Source: Hydractinia symbiolongicarpus (taxonomy: Eukaryota > Cnidaria > Hydrozoa > Anthoathecata > Hydractiniidae). From it: a stretch of 64,000 bases of DNA. Positions 51,990-64,000 of this stretch are shown here, one piece after another (position 1 is the stretch's first letter; the number at the start of each line of letters is the position of its first letter). The notes under the pieces were generated by a model. The model saw only the letters and a list, made by a program, of their open reading frames with translations. It was not told where the DNA came from and searched no databases. The stretch is from NCBI RefSeq assembly GCF_029227915.1, contig NC_079881.1, positions 22,793,501-22,857,500 on the forward strand, given 5' to 3'. The position numbers were made by a program, and so were the translations under genes.

Positions 51990-53240
51990 CGCTGAAGAAA
52001 TAGAGACAGTTTCAAATGCTACATTTCACTGACTTTCTAATGATGTCAGTCCGTTTGAGTTTCAACGGTTGGGTCACATATTCGTACCAACATGTATTTA
52101 GCGATGTTTTTCTCGTATTACTAGGTTGCATCGCTTTTAACAGTGAAACGATTGACTGTGGGACTAAATTGAACTGATTTTGGACTGTGACCTTATAAAT
52201 GCTATAAGTGAGCCGACTGGACTCCAACAAATAACATTCTTCTTAATTTGACATGATTGCCGGATCTCAGCGATTACACTGGGCGCTGTGGTAACGCTTT
52301 ATTTAAACATTTAGATAAATAAGTCATTTTTTACTGTGAGACCAATCCTAGCCCTTATCGCGCGCTGAAGAAATATCAGCAGTTTCATAAACTACATTTC
52401 ATTGACTTTCTAACGGTGTCAGTCCGTTTGAGTTTCAACGGTTGGGTCACATATTCGTACCAACATGTATTTAACGATGTTTTTCTCATATTACTAGGTT
52501 GCATCGCTTTTAACAGTGAAACGATTGACTGTGGGACTTAATTGAACTAACCTTGGACTGTGACCTGATAAATGTGATAAATGAGACAATTAGACTCCAT
52601 AAAATAATATTCTTCTTAATTTGACATGATTGCCGAACTTCAGCGAATACAGTGGGCGCTGTGGTAGCGCTTCATTTAAGAATTAAGCTAAACAAAGTCT
52701 TTTTTTTACTATGGGACCAATCCTAGCCGTTAGCGCGCGCTGAAGAAATAGAGACAGTTTCAAATGCTACATTTCACTGACTTTCTAATGATGTCAGTCT
52801 GTTTGAGTTTCAACGGTTGGGTCACATATTCGTACCAACATGTATTTAGCGATGTTTTTCTCGTATTACTAGGTTGCATCGCTTTTAACAGTGAAACGAT
52901 TGACTGTGGGACTAAATTGAACTGATTTTGGACTGTGACCTTATAAATGCTATAAGTGAGCCGACTGGACTCCAACAAATAACATTCTTCTTAATTTGAC
53001 ATGATTGCCGGATCTCAGCGATTACACTGGGCGCTGTGGTAACGCTTTATTTAAAAATTTAGATAAATAAGTCATTCTTTACTGTGAGACCAAACCTAGC
53101 CCTTATCGCGCGCTGAAGAAATATCAGCAGTTTCATAAACTACATTTCATTGACTTTCTAACGGTGTCAGTCCGTTTGAGTTACAACGGTTGGGTCACAT
53201 ATTCGTACCAACATGTATTTAGCGATATTTGTTTTGATAT
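51990..53240 (+). repeat. 2-monomer higher-order repeat, 748 bp
   Basis: The variants TTTTTCTCGTATTACTAGG, GAGCCGACTGGACTCC and GTAACGCTTTATTTAAA recur 748 bp apart, near 52105 and 52853 for the first of them. Open frames on the minus strand at 52012-52230 and 52760-52978 exist only because these two monomers are near copies. Confidence 0.8.
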
Positions 53241-54900
53241 TATTATGTTGCATCGCTTTAAACAATGAAACGATTGACTGTGGGATTTAATTGAACTAAC
53301 TTTGGACTGTGACCTGATAAATGTGATAAATGAGACAATTGGACTCCAAGAAATAACATTCTTCTTAATTTGACAAGATTGCCGAAACTCAGCGATTACA
53401 ATAGGCGCTGTGGTACCGCTTCATTTAAGAATTAAGATAAAAAAGTCATTTTTTTACTGTGGGACCAATCCTAGCCGTTATCGCGCGCTGAAGAAGTAGC
53501 AACAGTTTCAAAAACTACATTTCATTGAATTTCTAACGGTGTCACTTCGTTTGAGTTACAACGGTTGGGTCACATATTCGTAGCAACATGTATTTAGCGA
53601 TATTTTTCTGATATTACTAGGTTGCATCGCTTTTAAAAATGAAACAAATGACTGTGGGACTTAATTGAACTAACTTTGGACTGTGACCTGATAAATGTGA
53701 TAAATGAGACAATTGGACTGCAAGAAATAACATTCTTCTTAATTTGACGTGATTGCCGGAACACAGCGATTACACTGGACGCTGGTGTAGCGCTTCATTC
53801 AAAAATTTAGATAAATAAGTAATTTTTACTGTGGGAAATATCCTAGTCGTTATCGCGCGCTGAAGAAATATCGGCAGTTTCAAAAACTACATTTCTTTGA
53901 CTTTCTAACGGTGTCAGTCCGTTTGAGTTAAAACGGTTGGGTCACATATTCGTACCAACATGTATTAAGCGACATTTTTTTGATATTACTAGGTTGCATC
54001 GCTTTTAACAATGAAACGAATGACTGTGGGACTTAATTGAACTAACTTTGGACTGCGACCTGATAAATGTGATAAATGAGACAATTGGACTCCAAGAAAT
54101 AACATTCTTCTTAATTTGACATGATTGCCGGAACTCAGCGATTACCATGGGCGCTGTGGTATCGCTTCATTTAAAAATTTAGATAATTAAGTCATTCTTT
54201 ACTGTGAGACCAATCCTAGCCCTTATCGCGCGTTGAAGAAATATCAACAGTTTTATAAACTACATTTCATTGATTTTCCAACGGTGTCAGTCCGTTTGAG
54301 TTACAACAGTTGGGTCACATATTCGTACCAACATGTATCTAGCGATGTTTTTCTCGTATTACTAGGTTGCATCGCTTTTAACAGTGAAACGATTGACTGT
54401 TGGACTAAATTGAACTGATTTTGGACTGTGACCTTATAAATGCTATAAGTGAGCCGACTGGACTCCAACAAATAACATTCTTCTTAATTTGACATGATTG
54501 CCGGATCTCAGCGATTACACTGGGCGCTGTGGTAACGCTTTATTTAAAAATTTAGATAAATAAGTCATTCTTTACTGTGAAACCAATCCTAGCCCTTATC
54601 GCGCGCTGAAGAAATATCAGCAGTTTCATAAACTACATTTCATTGACTTTCTAACGGTGTCAGTCCGTTTGAGTTATAACGGTTGGGTCACATATTCGTA
54701 CCAACATGTATTTAGCGATATTTGTTTTGATATTATTATGTTGCATCGCTTTAAACAATGAAACGATTGACTGTGGGATTTAATTGAACTAACTTTGGAC
54801 TGTGACCTGATAAATGTGATAAATGATTCAATTGGACTCCAAGAAATAACATTCTTCTTAATTTGACAAGATTGCCGAAACTCAGCGATTACAATAGGCG
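53220..54900 (+). repeat. 4-monomer higher-order repeat, 1,493 bp
   Basis: TTGTTTTGATATTATTATG occurs near 53230 and 54723, 1,493 bp apart. The following monomers share GACAAGATTGCCG, ACAATAGGCGC, GTACCGCTTC, GTCACTTCGTTTG and CGTAGCAACATG. Confidence 0.75.
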
Positions 54901-55089
54901 CTGTGGTACCGCTTCATTTAAGAATTAAGATAAAAAAGTCATTTTTTTACTGTGGGACCAATCCTAGCCGTTATTGCGCGCTGAAGAAGTAGCAACAGTT
55001 TCAAAAACTACATTTCATTGAATTTCTAACGGTGTCACTTCGTTTGAGTTACAACGGTTGGGTCACATATTCGTAGCAACATGTATTTA

Positions 55090-58000
55090 GCGATATTTTT
55101 CTGATATTACTAGGTTGCATCGCTTTTAACAACGAAACAAATGACTGTGGGACTTAATTGAACTAACTTTGGACTGTGACCTGATAAATGTGATAAATGA
55201 GACAATTGGACTCCAAGAAATAACATTCTTCTTAATTTGACATGATTGCCGGAACTCAGCGATTACCATGGGCGCTGTGGTATCGTTTCATTTAAAAATT
55301 TAGATAATTAAGTCATTCTTTACTGTGAGACCAATCCTAGCCCTTATCGCGCGTTGAAGAAATATCAACAGTTTTATAAACTACATTTCATTGATTTTCT
55401 AACGTTGTCAGTCCGTTTGAGTTACAACAGTTGGGTCACATATTCGTACCAACATGTATTTAGCGATACTTGTTTTGATATTACTAGGTTGCATCGCTTT
55501 TAACAATGAAACGATTGACTGTGGGACTTAATTGAACTAACATTGAACTGTGACCAGATAAATGTGATAAATGAGACAATTGGACTCTAAGAAATAACAT
55601 TCTTCTCAATTTGACATGTTTGCCAGATCTCCGTGATTACACTGGGCGCTGTGGTAGCACTTCATTTAAAAACTTAGATTAATATGTCATTCTTTACTGT
55701 GGGACCAATGCTAGCCGTTATCGCGCGCTGTAGAAATAGCAACAGTTTCAAAAACTAAATTTTATTGACTTTCTAACGGTGTCAGTCCGTTTGAGTTACA
55801 ACAGTTGCGTCACATATTTGTACCAACATGTATTTAGCGATATTTTTTTTCATATTACTAGGTTGCATCGCTTTTAACAATAAAACGATTGACCGTGGGA
55901 TTTAATTGAACTAACTTTGGACTGCGACCTGATAAATGTGATAAATGAGACAATTGGACTCCAAGAAATAACATTCTTCTTAATTTGACATGATTGCCGG
56001 AACTCAGAGATTACCATGGGCGCTGTGGTATCGCTTCATTTAAAAATTTAGATAATTAAGTCATTCTTTACTGTGAGACCAATCCTAGCCCTTATCGCGC
56101 GTTGAAGAAATATCAACAGTTTTATAAACTACATTTCATTGATTTTCTAACGGTGTCAGTCCGTTTGAGTTACAACGGTTGGGTCACATATTCGTACCAA
56201 CATGTATTTAGCGATACTTGTTTTGATATTACTAGGTTGCATCGCTTTTAACAATGAAACGATTGACTGTGGGACTTAATTGAACTAACATTGGACTGTG
56301 ACCAGATAAATGTGATAAATGAGACAATTGGACTCTAAGAAATAACATTCTTCTCAATTTGACATGATTGCCGGATCTCCGTGATTACACTGGGCGCTGT
56401 GGTAGCACTTCATTTAAAAACTTAGATTAATATGTCATTCTTTACTGTGGGACCAATGCTAGCCGTTGTCGCGCGCTGTAGAAATAGCGACAGTTTCAAA
56501 ACTACATTTTATTGACTTTCTAACGGTGTCAGTCCGTTTGAGTTACAACAGTTGCGTCACATATTTGTACCAACATGTATTTAGCGATATTTTTTTTCAT
56601 ATTACTAGGTTGCATCGCTTTTAACAATGAAACGAATGACTGTGGGACTTAATTGAACTAACATTGGACTGTGACCTGATAAATGTGATAAATAAGACAA
56701 TTGGACTCTAAGAACTAACATTCTTCTTAATTTGACGGGATTGCCGGACTTCAGCGATTACACTGGGCGCTGTGGTAGCGCTTCATTTAAGAATTAGGCT
56801 AAAAAAGTCATTTTTTTACTGCAGGACCAATCCTATCCCTTAACGCACGCTGAAGAAATAGAGACAGTTTCAAAAACTACATTTCATTGACTTTCTAACG
56901 GCGTCACTCCGTTTGAGTTACAAGGGTTGGGTCACATATTCGTACCAACATGTATTTAGCGATATTTTTCTGATATTACTAGGTTGCATCGCTTTTAACA
57001 ATGAAACGATTGACTGTGGGACTTAATTGAACTAACTTTGGACTGCGACCTGATAAATGTGATAAATGAGACAATTGGACTGCAAGAAATAACATTCTTC
57101 TTAATTTGACGTGATTGCCGGAACACAGCGATTACACTGGACGCTGGTGTAGCGCTTCATTCAAAAATTTAAATAAATAAGTAATTTTTACTGTGGGAAA
57201 TATCCTAGTCGTTATCGTGCACTGAAGAAATATCGGCAGTTTCAAAAACTACATTTCTTTGACTTTCTAACGGTGTCAGTCCGTTTGAGTTAAAACGGTT
57301 GGGTCACATATTCGTACCAACATGTATTAAGCGACATTTTTTTGATATTACTAGGTTGCATCACTTTTAACAATGAAACGAATGACTGTGGGACTTAATT
57401 GAACTAACTTTGGACTGCGACCTGATAAATGTGATAAATGAGACAATTGGACTCCAAGAAATAACATTCTTCTTAATTTGACATGATTGCCGGAACTCAG
57501 CGATTACCATAGGCGCTGTGGTATCGCTTCATTTAAAAATTTAGATAATTAAGTCATTCTTTACTGTGAGACCAATCCTAGCCCTTATCGCGCGTTGAAG
57601 AAATATCAACAGTTTTATAAACTACATTTCATTGATTTTCTAACGGTGTCAGTCCGTTTGAGTTACAACAGTTGGGTCACATATTCGTACCAACATGTAT
57701 TTAGCGATACTTGTTTTGATATTACTAGGTTGCATCGCCTTTAACAATGAAACGATTGACTGTGGGACTTAATTGAACTAACATTGAACTGTGACCAGAT
57801 AAATGTGATAAATGAGACAATTGGACTCTAAGAAATAACATTCTTCTCAATTTGACATGTTTGCCAGATCTCCGTGATTACACTGGGCGCTGTGGTAGCA
57901 CTTCATTTAAAAACTTAGATTAATATGTCATTCTTTACTGTGGGACCAATGCTAGCCGTTATCGCGCGCTGTAGAAATAGCGACAGTTTCAAAAACTAAA

Positions 58001-58900
58001 TTTTATTGACTTTCTAACGGTGTCAGTCCGTTTGAGTTACAACAGTTGCGTCACATATTTGTACCAACATGTATTTAGCGATATTTTTTTTCATATTACT
58101 AGGTTGCATCGCTTTTAACAATAAAACGATTGACCGTGGGATTTAATTGAACTAACTTTGGACTGCGACCTGATAAATGTGATAAATGAGACAATTGGAC
58201 TCCAAGAAATAACATTCTTCTTAATTTGATATGATTGCCGGAACTCAGAGATTACCATGGGCGCTGTGGTATCGCTTCATTTAAAAATTTAGATAATTAA
58301 GTCATTCTTTACTGTGAGACCAATCCTAGCCCTTATCACGCGTTGAAGAAATATCAACAGTTTTGTAAACTACATTTCATTGATTTTCTAACGGTGTCAG
58401 TCCGTTTGAGTTACAACGGTTGGGTCACATATTCGTACCAACATGTATTTAGCGATACTTGTTTTGATATTACTAGGTTACATCGCTTTTAACAATGAAA
58501 CGATTGACTGTGGGACTTAATTGAACTAACATTGGACTGTGACCAGATAAATGTGATAAATGAGACAATTGGACTCTAAGAAATAACATTCTTCTCAATT
58601 TGACATGATTGCCGGATCTCCGTGATTACACTGGGCGCTGTGGTAGCACTTCATTTAAAAACTTAGATTAATATGTCATTCTTTACTGTGGGACCAATGC
58701 TAGCCGTTGCCGCGCGCTGTAGAAATAGCGACAGTTTCAAAAACTAAATTTTATTGACTTTCTAACGGTGTCAGTCCGTTTGAGTTACAACAGTTGCGTC
58801 ACATATTTGTACCAACATGTATTTAGCGATATTTTTTTTCATATTACTAGGTTGCATCGCTTTTAACAATGAAACGAATGACTGTGGGACTTAATTGAAC
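55090..58900 (+). repeat. 6-monomer higher-order repeat, 2,241 bp, with an internal 2-monomer step
   Basis: GCGATACTTGTTTTGATA occurs at 55463, 56211, 57704 and 58452. The spacings of 748, 1,493 and 748 bp mean the first pair maps to the second pair at 2,241 bp. Companion markers are GACCAGATAAATG, GATCTCCGTGATTAC and TTACCATGGGCGC. CTGGACGCTGGTGTAGCG at 50781, 53775 and 57137 shows longer-range copying of eight to nine monomers. Confidence 0.8.
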
Positions 58901-59599
58901 TAACATTGGACTGTGACCTGATAAATGTGATAAATGAGACAATTGGACTCTAAGAACTAACATTCTTCTTAATTTGACGGGATTGCCGGACTTCAGCGAT
59001 TACACTGGGCGCTGTGGTAGCGCTTCATTTAAGAATTAGGCTAAAAAAGTCATTTTTTTACTGCAGGACCAATCCTATCCGTTAACGCACGCTGAAGAAA
59101 TAGAGACAGTTTCAAAAACTACATTTCATTGACTTTCTAACGGCGTCACTCCGTTTGAGTTACAACGGTTGGGTCACATATTCGTACCAACATGTATTTA
59201 GCGATATTTTTCTGATATTACTAGGTTGCATCGCTTTTAACAATGAAACGATTGACTGTGGGACTTAATTGAACTAACTTTGGACTGCGACCTGATAAAT
59301 GTGATAAATGAGACAATTGGACTCCAAGAAATAACATTCTTCTTAATTTGACATGATTGCCGGAACTCAGTGTTTACACTGGGCGCTGTGGTAGCGCTTC
59401 TTTTAAAAATTTACATTAATAAGTCATTTTTTACTGTGGGACCAATCCTAGCCGTTATTGCGCGCTGAAGAAATAGCGACAGTTTCAAAAACTACATTTG
59501 ATTGACTTTTTAATGGTGTCAGTCCGTTTTAGTTACAACGGTTGGGTCAAATATTCGTACCAACATGTATTTAGCGATATTTTTTTTGATATTACTAGG

Positions 59600-62500
59600 T
59601 TGCATCGCTTTTAACAATGAAACGATTGACTGTGGGACTTAATTGAACTAACTTTGGACTGTGACCTAATAAATGTGATAAATGAGAAAATTGTACTCCA
59701 AGAAATAACATTCTTCTCAATTTGACATGATTGCCGGAACTCCGCGATAACACTGGGCGCTGTGGTAGCACTTCATTTCTATTAAAAATTTAGATTAATA
59801 AGTCATTTTTTACTGTGGGACCAATCCTAGCCGTTATCGCGCACTGAAGAAATATCGACAGTTTCAAAAACTACATTTATTGACTTTCTAACGGTGTCAG
59901 TCCGTTTGAGTTACAACGGTTGGGTCACATATTCGTACCAACATATATTTAGCGACATTTTTTTGATATTACTAGGTTGCATCGCTTTTAACAATGAAAC
60001 GATTGATTGTGGGACTAAATTAAACTGATTTTGGACTGTGACCTTATATATGCTATAAGTGAGCCAACTGGACTCCAACAAATAACATTCTTCTAAATTT
60101 GACGTGATTGCCGAAACTAAGCGATTACACTGGGCGCTGTGGTAGCGCTTAATTTAAAAATTTGGATAAATAAGTCATTCTTTACTGTGGGACCAATCCT
60201 ATGCGTTATCGCGCGCTGTAGAAATATAGACAGTTTCAAAAACTACATTGCATTGACTTTCTAACGGTGTCAGTCCGTTTGAGTTAGAACGGTTGGGTCA
60301 CATATTCTTACCAACATGTATTTAGCGACATTTTTTTGATATTACTAGGTTGCATCGCTTTTAACAATGAAACGAATGACTGTGGGACTTATTAGAACTA
60401 ACCTTGGACTGTGACCTGATAAATCTAATAAATAAGACAATTGGACTCCAAGAAATAACATTCTTCTTAATTTGACGTGATTGCCGGAACTCAGCGATTA
60501 CCATGGGCGCTGTGGTATCGCTTCATTTAAGAATTAGGCTAAAAAAAGTCATTTTTTTACTGTGGGACCAATCCTATCCGTTTACGCACGCTGAAGAAAT
60601 AGATACAGTTTCAAAAACTACATTTCATTGACTTTCTAACGGCGTCACTCCGTTTGAGTTACAACGGTTGGGTCACATATTCGTACCAACATGTATTTAG
60701 CGATATTTTTCTGATATTACTAGGTTGCATCGCTTTTAACAATGAAACGGTTGACTGTGGGACTTAATTGAACTAACTTTGGACTGCGACCTGATAAATG
60801 TGATAAATGAGACAATTGGACTCCAAGAAATAACATTCTTCTTAATTTGACATGATTGCCGGAACTCAGCGTTTACACTGGGCGCTGTGGTAGCGCTTCT
60901 TTTAAAAATTTACATTAATAAGTCATTTTTTACTGTGGGACCAATCCTAGCCGTTATTGCGCGCTGAAGAAATAGCGACAGTTTCAAAAACTACATTTGA
61001 TTGACTTTTTAATGGTGTCAGTCCGTTTGAGTTACAACGGTTGGGTCAAATATTCGTACCAACATGTATTTAGCGATATTTTTTTTGATATTACTAGGTT
61101 GCATCGCTTTTAACAATGAAACGATTGACAGTGGGACTTAATTGAACTAACTTTGGACTGTGACCTAATAAATGTGATAAATGAGAAAATTGGACTCCAA
61201 GAAATAACATTCTTCTCAATTTGACATGATTGCCGGAACTCCGCGATAACACTGGGCGCTGTGGTAGCACTTCATTTCTATTAAAAATTTAGATTAATAA
61301 GTCATTTTTTACTGTGGGACCAATCCTAGCCGTTATTGCGCGCTGAAGAAATAGCGACAGTTTCAAAAACTACATTTGATTGACTTTTTAATGGTGGCAG
61401 TCCGTTTGAGTTACAACGGTTGGGTCAAATATTCGTACCAACATGTATTTAGCGATATGTTTTTTGATATTACTAGGTTGCATCGCTTTTAACAATGAAA
61501 CGATTGACTGTGGGACTTAATTGAACTAACTTTGGACTGTGACCTAATAAATGTGATAAATGAGAAAATTGGACTCCAAGAAATAACATTCTTCTCAATT
61601 TGACATGATTGCCGGAACTCCGCGATAAAACTGGGCGCTGTGGTAGCACTTCATTTCTATTAAAAATTTAGATTAATAAGTCATTTTTTACTGTGGGACC
61701 AATCCTAGCCGTTATCGCGCACTGAAGAAATATCGACAGTTTCAAAAACTACTATTATTGACTATCTAACGGTGTCAGTCCGTTTGAGTTACAACGGTTG
61801 GGTCACATATTCGTACCAACATGTATTTAGCGACATTTTTTTGATATTACTAGGTTGCATCGCTTTTAACAATGAAACGATTGACTGTGGGACTAAATTG
61901 AACTGATTTTGGACTGTGACCTTATATATGCTATAAGTGAGCCAACTGGACTCCAACAAATAACATTCTTCTAAATTTGACGTGATTGCCGAAACTAAGC
62001 GATTACACTGGGCGCTGTGGTAGCACTTAATTTAAAAATTTAGATAAATAAGTCATTCTTTACTGTGGGACCAATCCTATGCGTTATCGTGCGCTGTAGA
62101 AATATCGACAGTTTCAAAAACTTTATTGCATTGACTTTCTAACGGTGTCAGTCCGTTTGAGTTAGAACGGTTGGGTCACATATTCGTACCAACATGTATT
62201 TAGCGACATTTTTTTGATATTACTAGGTTGCATCGCTTTTAACAATGAAACGAATGAATGTGGGACTTAATAGAACTAACCTTGGACTGTGACCTGATAA
62301 ATCTAATAAATAAGACAATTGGACTCCAAGAAATAACATTCTTCTTAATTAGACGTGATTGCCGGAACTCAGCGTTTACACTGGGCGCTGTGGTAGCGCT
62401 TCTTTTAAAAATTTACATTAATAAGTCATTTTTTACTGTGGGACCAATCCTAGCCGTTATTGCGCGCTGAAGAAATAGCGACAGTTTCAAAAACTACATT

Positions 62501-64000
62501 TGATTGACTTTTTAATGGTGTCAGTCCGTTTGAGTTACAACGGTTGGGTCAAATATTCGTACCAACATGTATTTAGCGATATGTTTTTTGATATTACTAG
62601 GTTGCATCGCTTTTAACAATAAAACGATTGACTGTGGGACTTAATTGAACTAACTTTGGACTGTGACCTAATAAATGTAATAAATGAGAAAATTGGACTC
62701 CAAGAAATAACATTCTTTTCGATTTGACATGATTGCCGGAACTCCGCGATAACACTGGGCGCTGTGGTAGCACTTCATTTCTATTAAAAATTTAGATTAA
62801 TAAGTCATTTTTTACTGTGGGACCAATCCTAGCCGTTATCGCGCACAGAAGAAATATCGACAGTTTCAAAAACTACATTTATTGACTTTCTAACGGTGTC
62901 AGTCCGTTTGAGTTACAACGGTTGGGTCACATATTCGTACCAACATGTATTTAGCGACATTTTTTTGATATTACTAGGTTGCATCGCTTTTAACAATAAA
63001 ACGATTGACTGTGGGACTAATTTGAACTGATTTTGGACTGTGACCTTATATATGCTATAAGTGAGCCAACTGGACTCCAACAAATAACATTCTTCTAAAT
63101 TTGACGTGATTGCCAAAACTAAGCGATTACACTGGGCGCTGTGGTAGCTCTTAATTTAAAAATTTACATTAATAAGTCATTTTTTACTGTGGGACCAATC
63201 CTAGCCGTTATTGCGCGCTGAAGAAATAGCGACAGTTTCAAAAACTACATTTGATTGACTTTTTAATGGTGTCAGTCCGTTTGAGTTACAACGGTTGGGT
63301 CAAATATTCGTACCAACATGTATTTAGCGATATGTTTTTTGATATTACTAGGTTGCATCGCTTTTAACAATGAAACGATTGACTGTGGGACTTAATTGAA
63401 CTAACTTTGGACTGTGACCTAATAAATGTGATAAATGAGAAAATTGGACTCCAAGAAATAACATTCTTCTCAATTTGACATGATTGCCGGAACTCCGCGA
63501 TAACACCGGGCGCTGTGGTAGCACTTCATTTCTATTAAAAATTTAGATTAATAAGTCATTTTTTACTGTGGGACCAATCCTAGCCGTTATCGCGCACTGA
63601 AGAAATATCGACAGTTTCAAAAACTACTATTATTGACTTTCTAACGGTGTCAGTCCGTTTGAGTTACAACGGTTGGGTCACATATTCGTACCAACATGTA
63701 TTTAGCGACATTTTTTTGATATTACTAGGTTGCATCGCTTTTAACAATGAAACGATTGACTGTGGGACTAAATTGAACTGATTTTGGACTGTGACCTTAT
63801 ATATGCTATAAGTGAGCCAACTGGACTCCAACAAATAACATTCTTCTAAATTTGACGTGATTGCCGAAACTAAGCGATTACACTGGGCGCTGTGGTAGCA
63901 CTTAATTTAAAAATTTAGATAAATAAGTCATTCTTTACTGTGGGACCAATCCTATGCGTTATCGTGCGCTGTAGAAATATCGACAGTTTCAAAAACTTTA
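59600..64000 (+). repeat. Satellite subfamily with 5-bp CTATT insertion, copied every 1-4 monomers
   Basis: CTTCATTTCTATTAAAAATTT replaces CTTCATTTAAAAATTT at about 59771, 61270, 61649, 62775 and 63524. These monomers are roughly 5 bp longer than their neighbours. They alternate with monomers carrying ACCTTATATATGCTATAAG and GTGAGCCAACTGG at 60059, 61937, 63061 and 63812. Spacings of 379, 749, 1,126 and 1,499 bp show block copying. The domain runs off the window end. Confidence 0.8.

Larger units (their letters stand above)
15682..64000 (+). repeat. 373-bp satellite array, right arm
   Basis: The same satellite as on the left of the transposon, in the same orientation and phase, so the element interrupts one continuous array. 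Subfamilies change gradually: copies with TTAGCGCGCG are common at both ends, TTATCGCGCGC and TTATTGCGCGTTG dominate the middle, and a 5-bp CTATT insertion marks some copies after 59.7 kb. Most of the arm is organised into local higher-order repeats, listed separately. The stretches 16430-19600 and 34600-40900 are satellite in which I saw only short-range copying and no single clear higher-order period. No gene, RNA gene or second mobile element was seen in this arm. It runs off the window end, so the array is longer than shown. Confidence 0.97.

Noticed and set aside
54233-54418. Plus-strand 61-codon ORF, and similar short ORFs at 19719-19904, 40175-40381 and 62258-62470
   Set aside because: Chance open frames in the satellite, absent from neighbouring monomers and without any domain or signal.

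Overview
This 64 kb window is almost entirely one tandem satellite array. A monomer of about 373 bp repeats head to tail, always in the same orientation, from the first base to the last. I estimate about 165 copies, from array length divided by monomer length. The array is broken once, by a 2,548 bp DNA transposon at 13132-15679. The long satellite, the spliceosomal-type introns in the transposon and its terminal inverted repeats all point to a eukaryotic nuclear genome, most likely pericentromeric, centromeric or similar heterochromatin. CpG is frequent and retained in nearly every monomer, which fits a genome with little germline CpG methylation, such as many invertebrates. I cannot name the species, and no host gene is present.

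Layout. 1-13129 is satellite. It contains 3-monomer (about 1.12 kb) and 2-monomer (about 0.75 kb) higher-order repeats, a block copied 11 monomers away, and, near 10.1-13.1 kb, a 6-monomer (2.24 kb) higher-order repeat whose second copy received the transposon. 13130-15681 is the transposon with its TA target duplication. 15682-64000 is the same satellite, passing through subfamilies with local higher-order repeats of 2, 3, 4, 6 and about 9 monomers. Four shortened monomers mark deletion junctions, near 7545, 17115, 21312 and 29778. Two of these share a junction that forms an 8-bp-arm hairpin.

The transposon has near-perfect terminal inverted repeats of about 25 bp and a TA duplication, confirmed by an empty site at the homologous position (10891) in the other copy of the higher-order repeat. 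It carries no transposase I can recognise. On the minus strand it holds a broken gene for a roughly 365-residue lysine-rich protein with a Thr-Pro repeat region. That gene has two frameshifts and at least one convincing intron. Near the left end are a tRNA-like (A-box/B-box) segment and a short plus-strand ORF that ends at a possible splice donor. The element looks non-autonomous or decayed.

No rRNA, tRNA, CRISPR or bacterial-style gene is visible. The short ORFs that recur in the satellite are chance open frames: the monomer length is not a multiple of three, and most monomers lack them.
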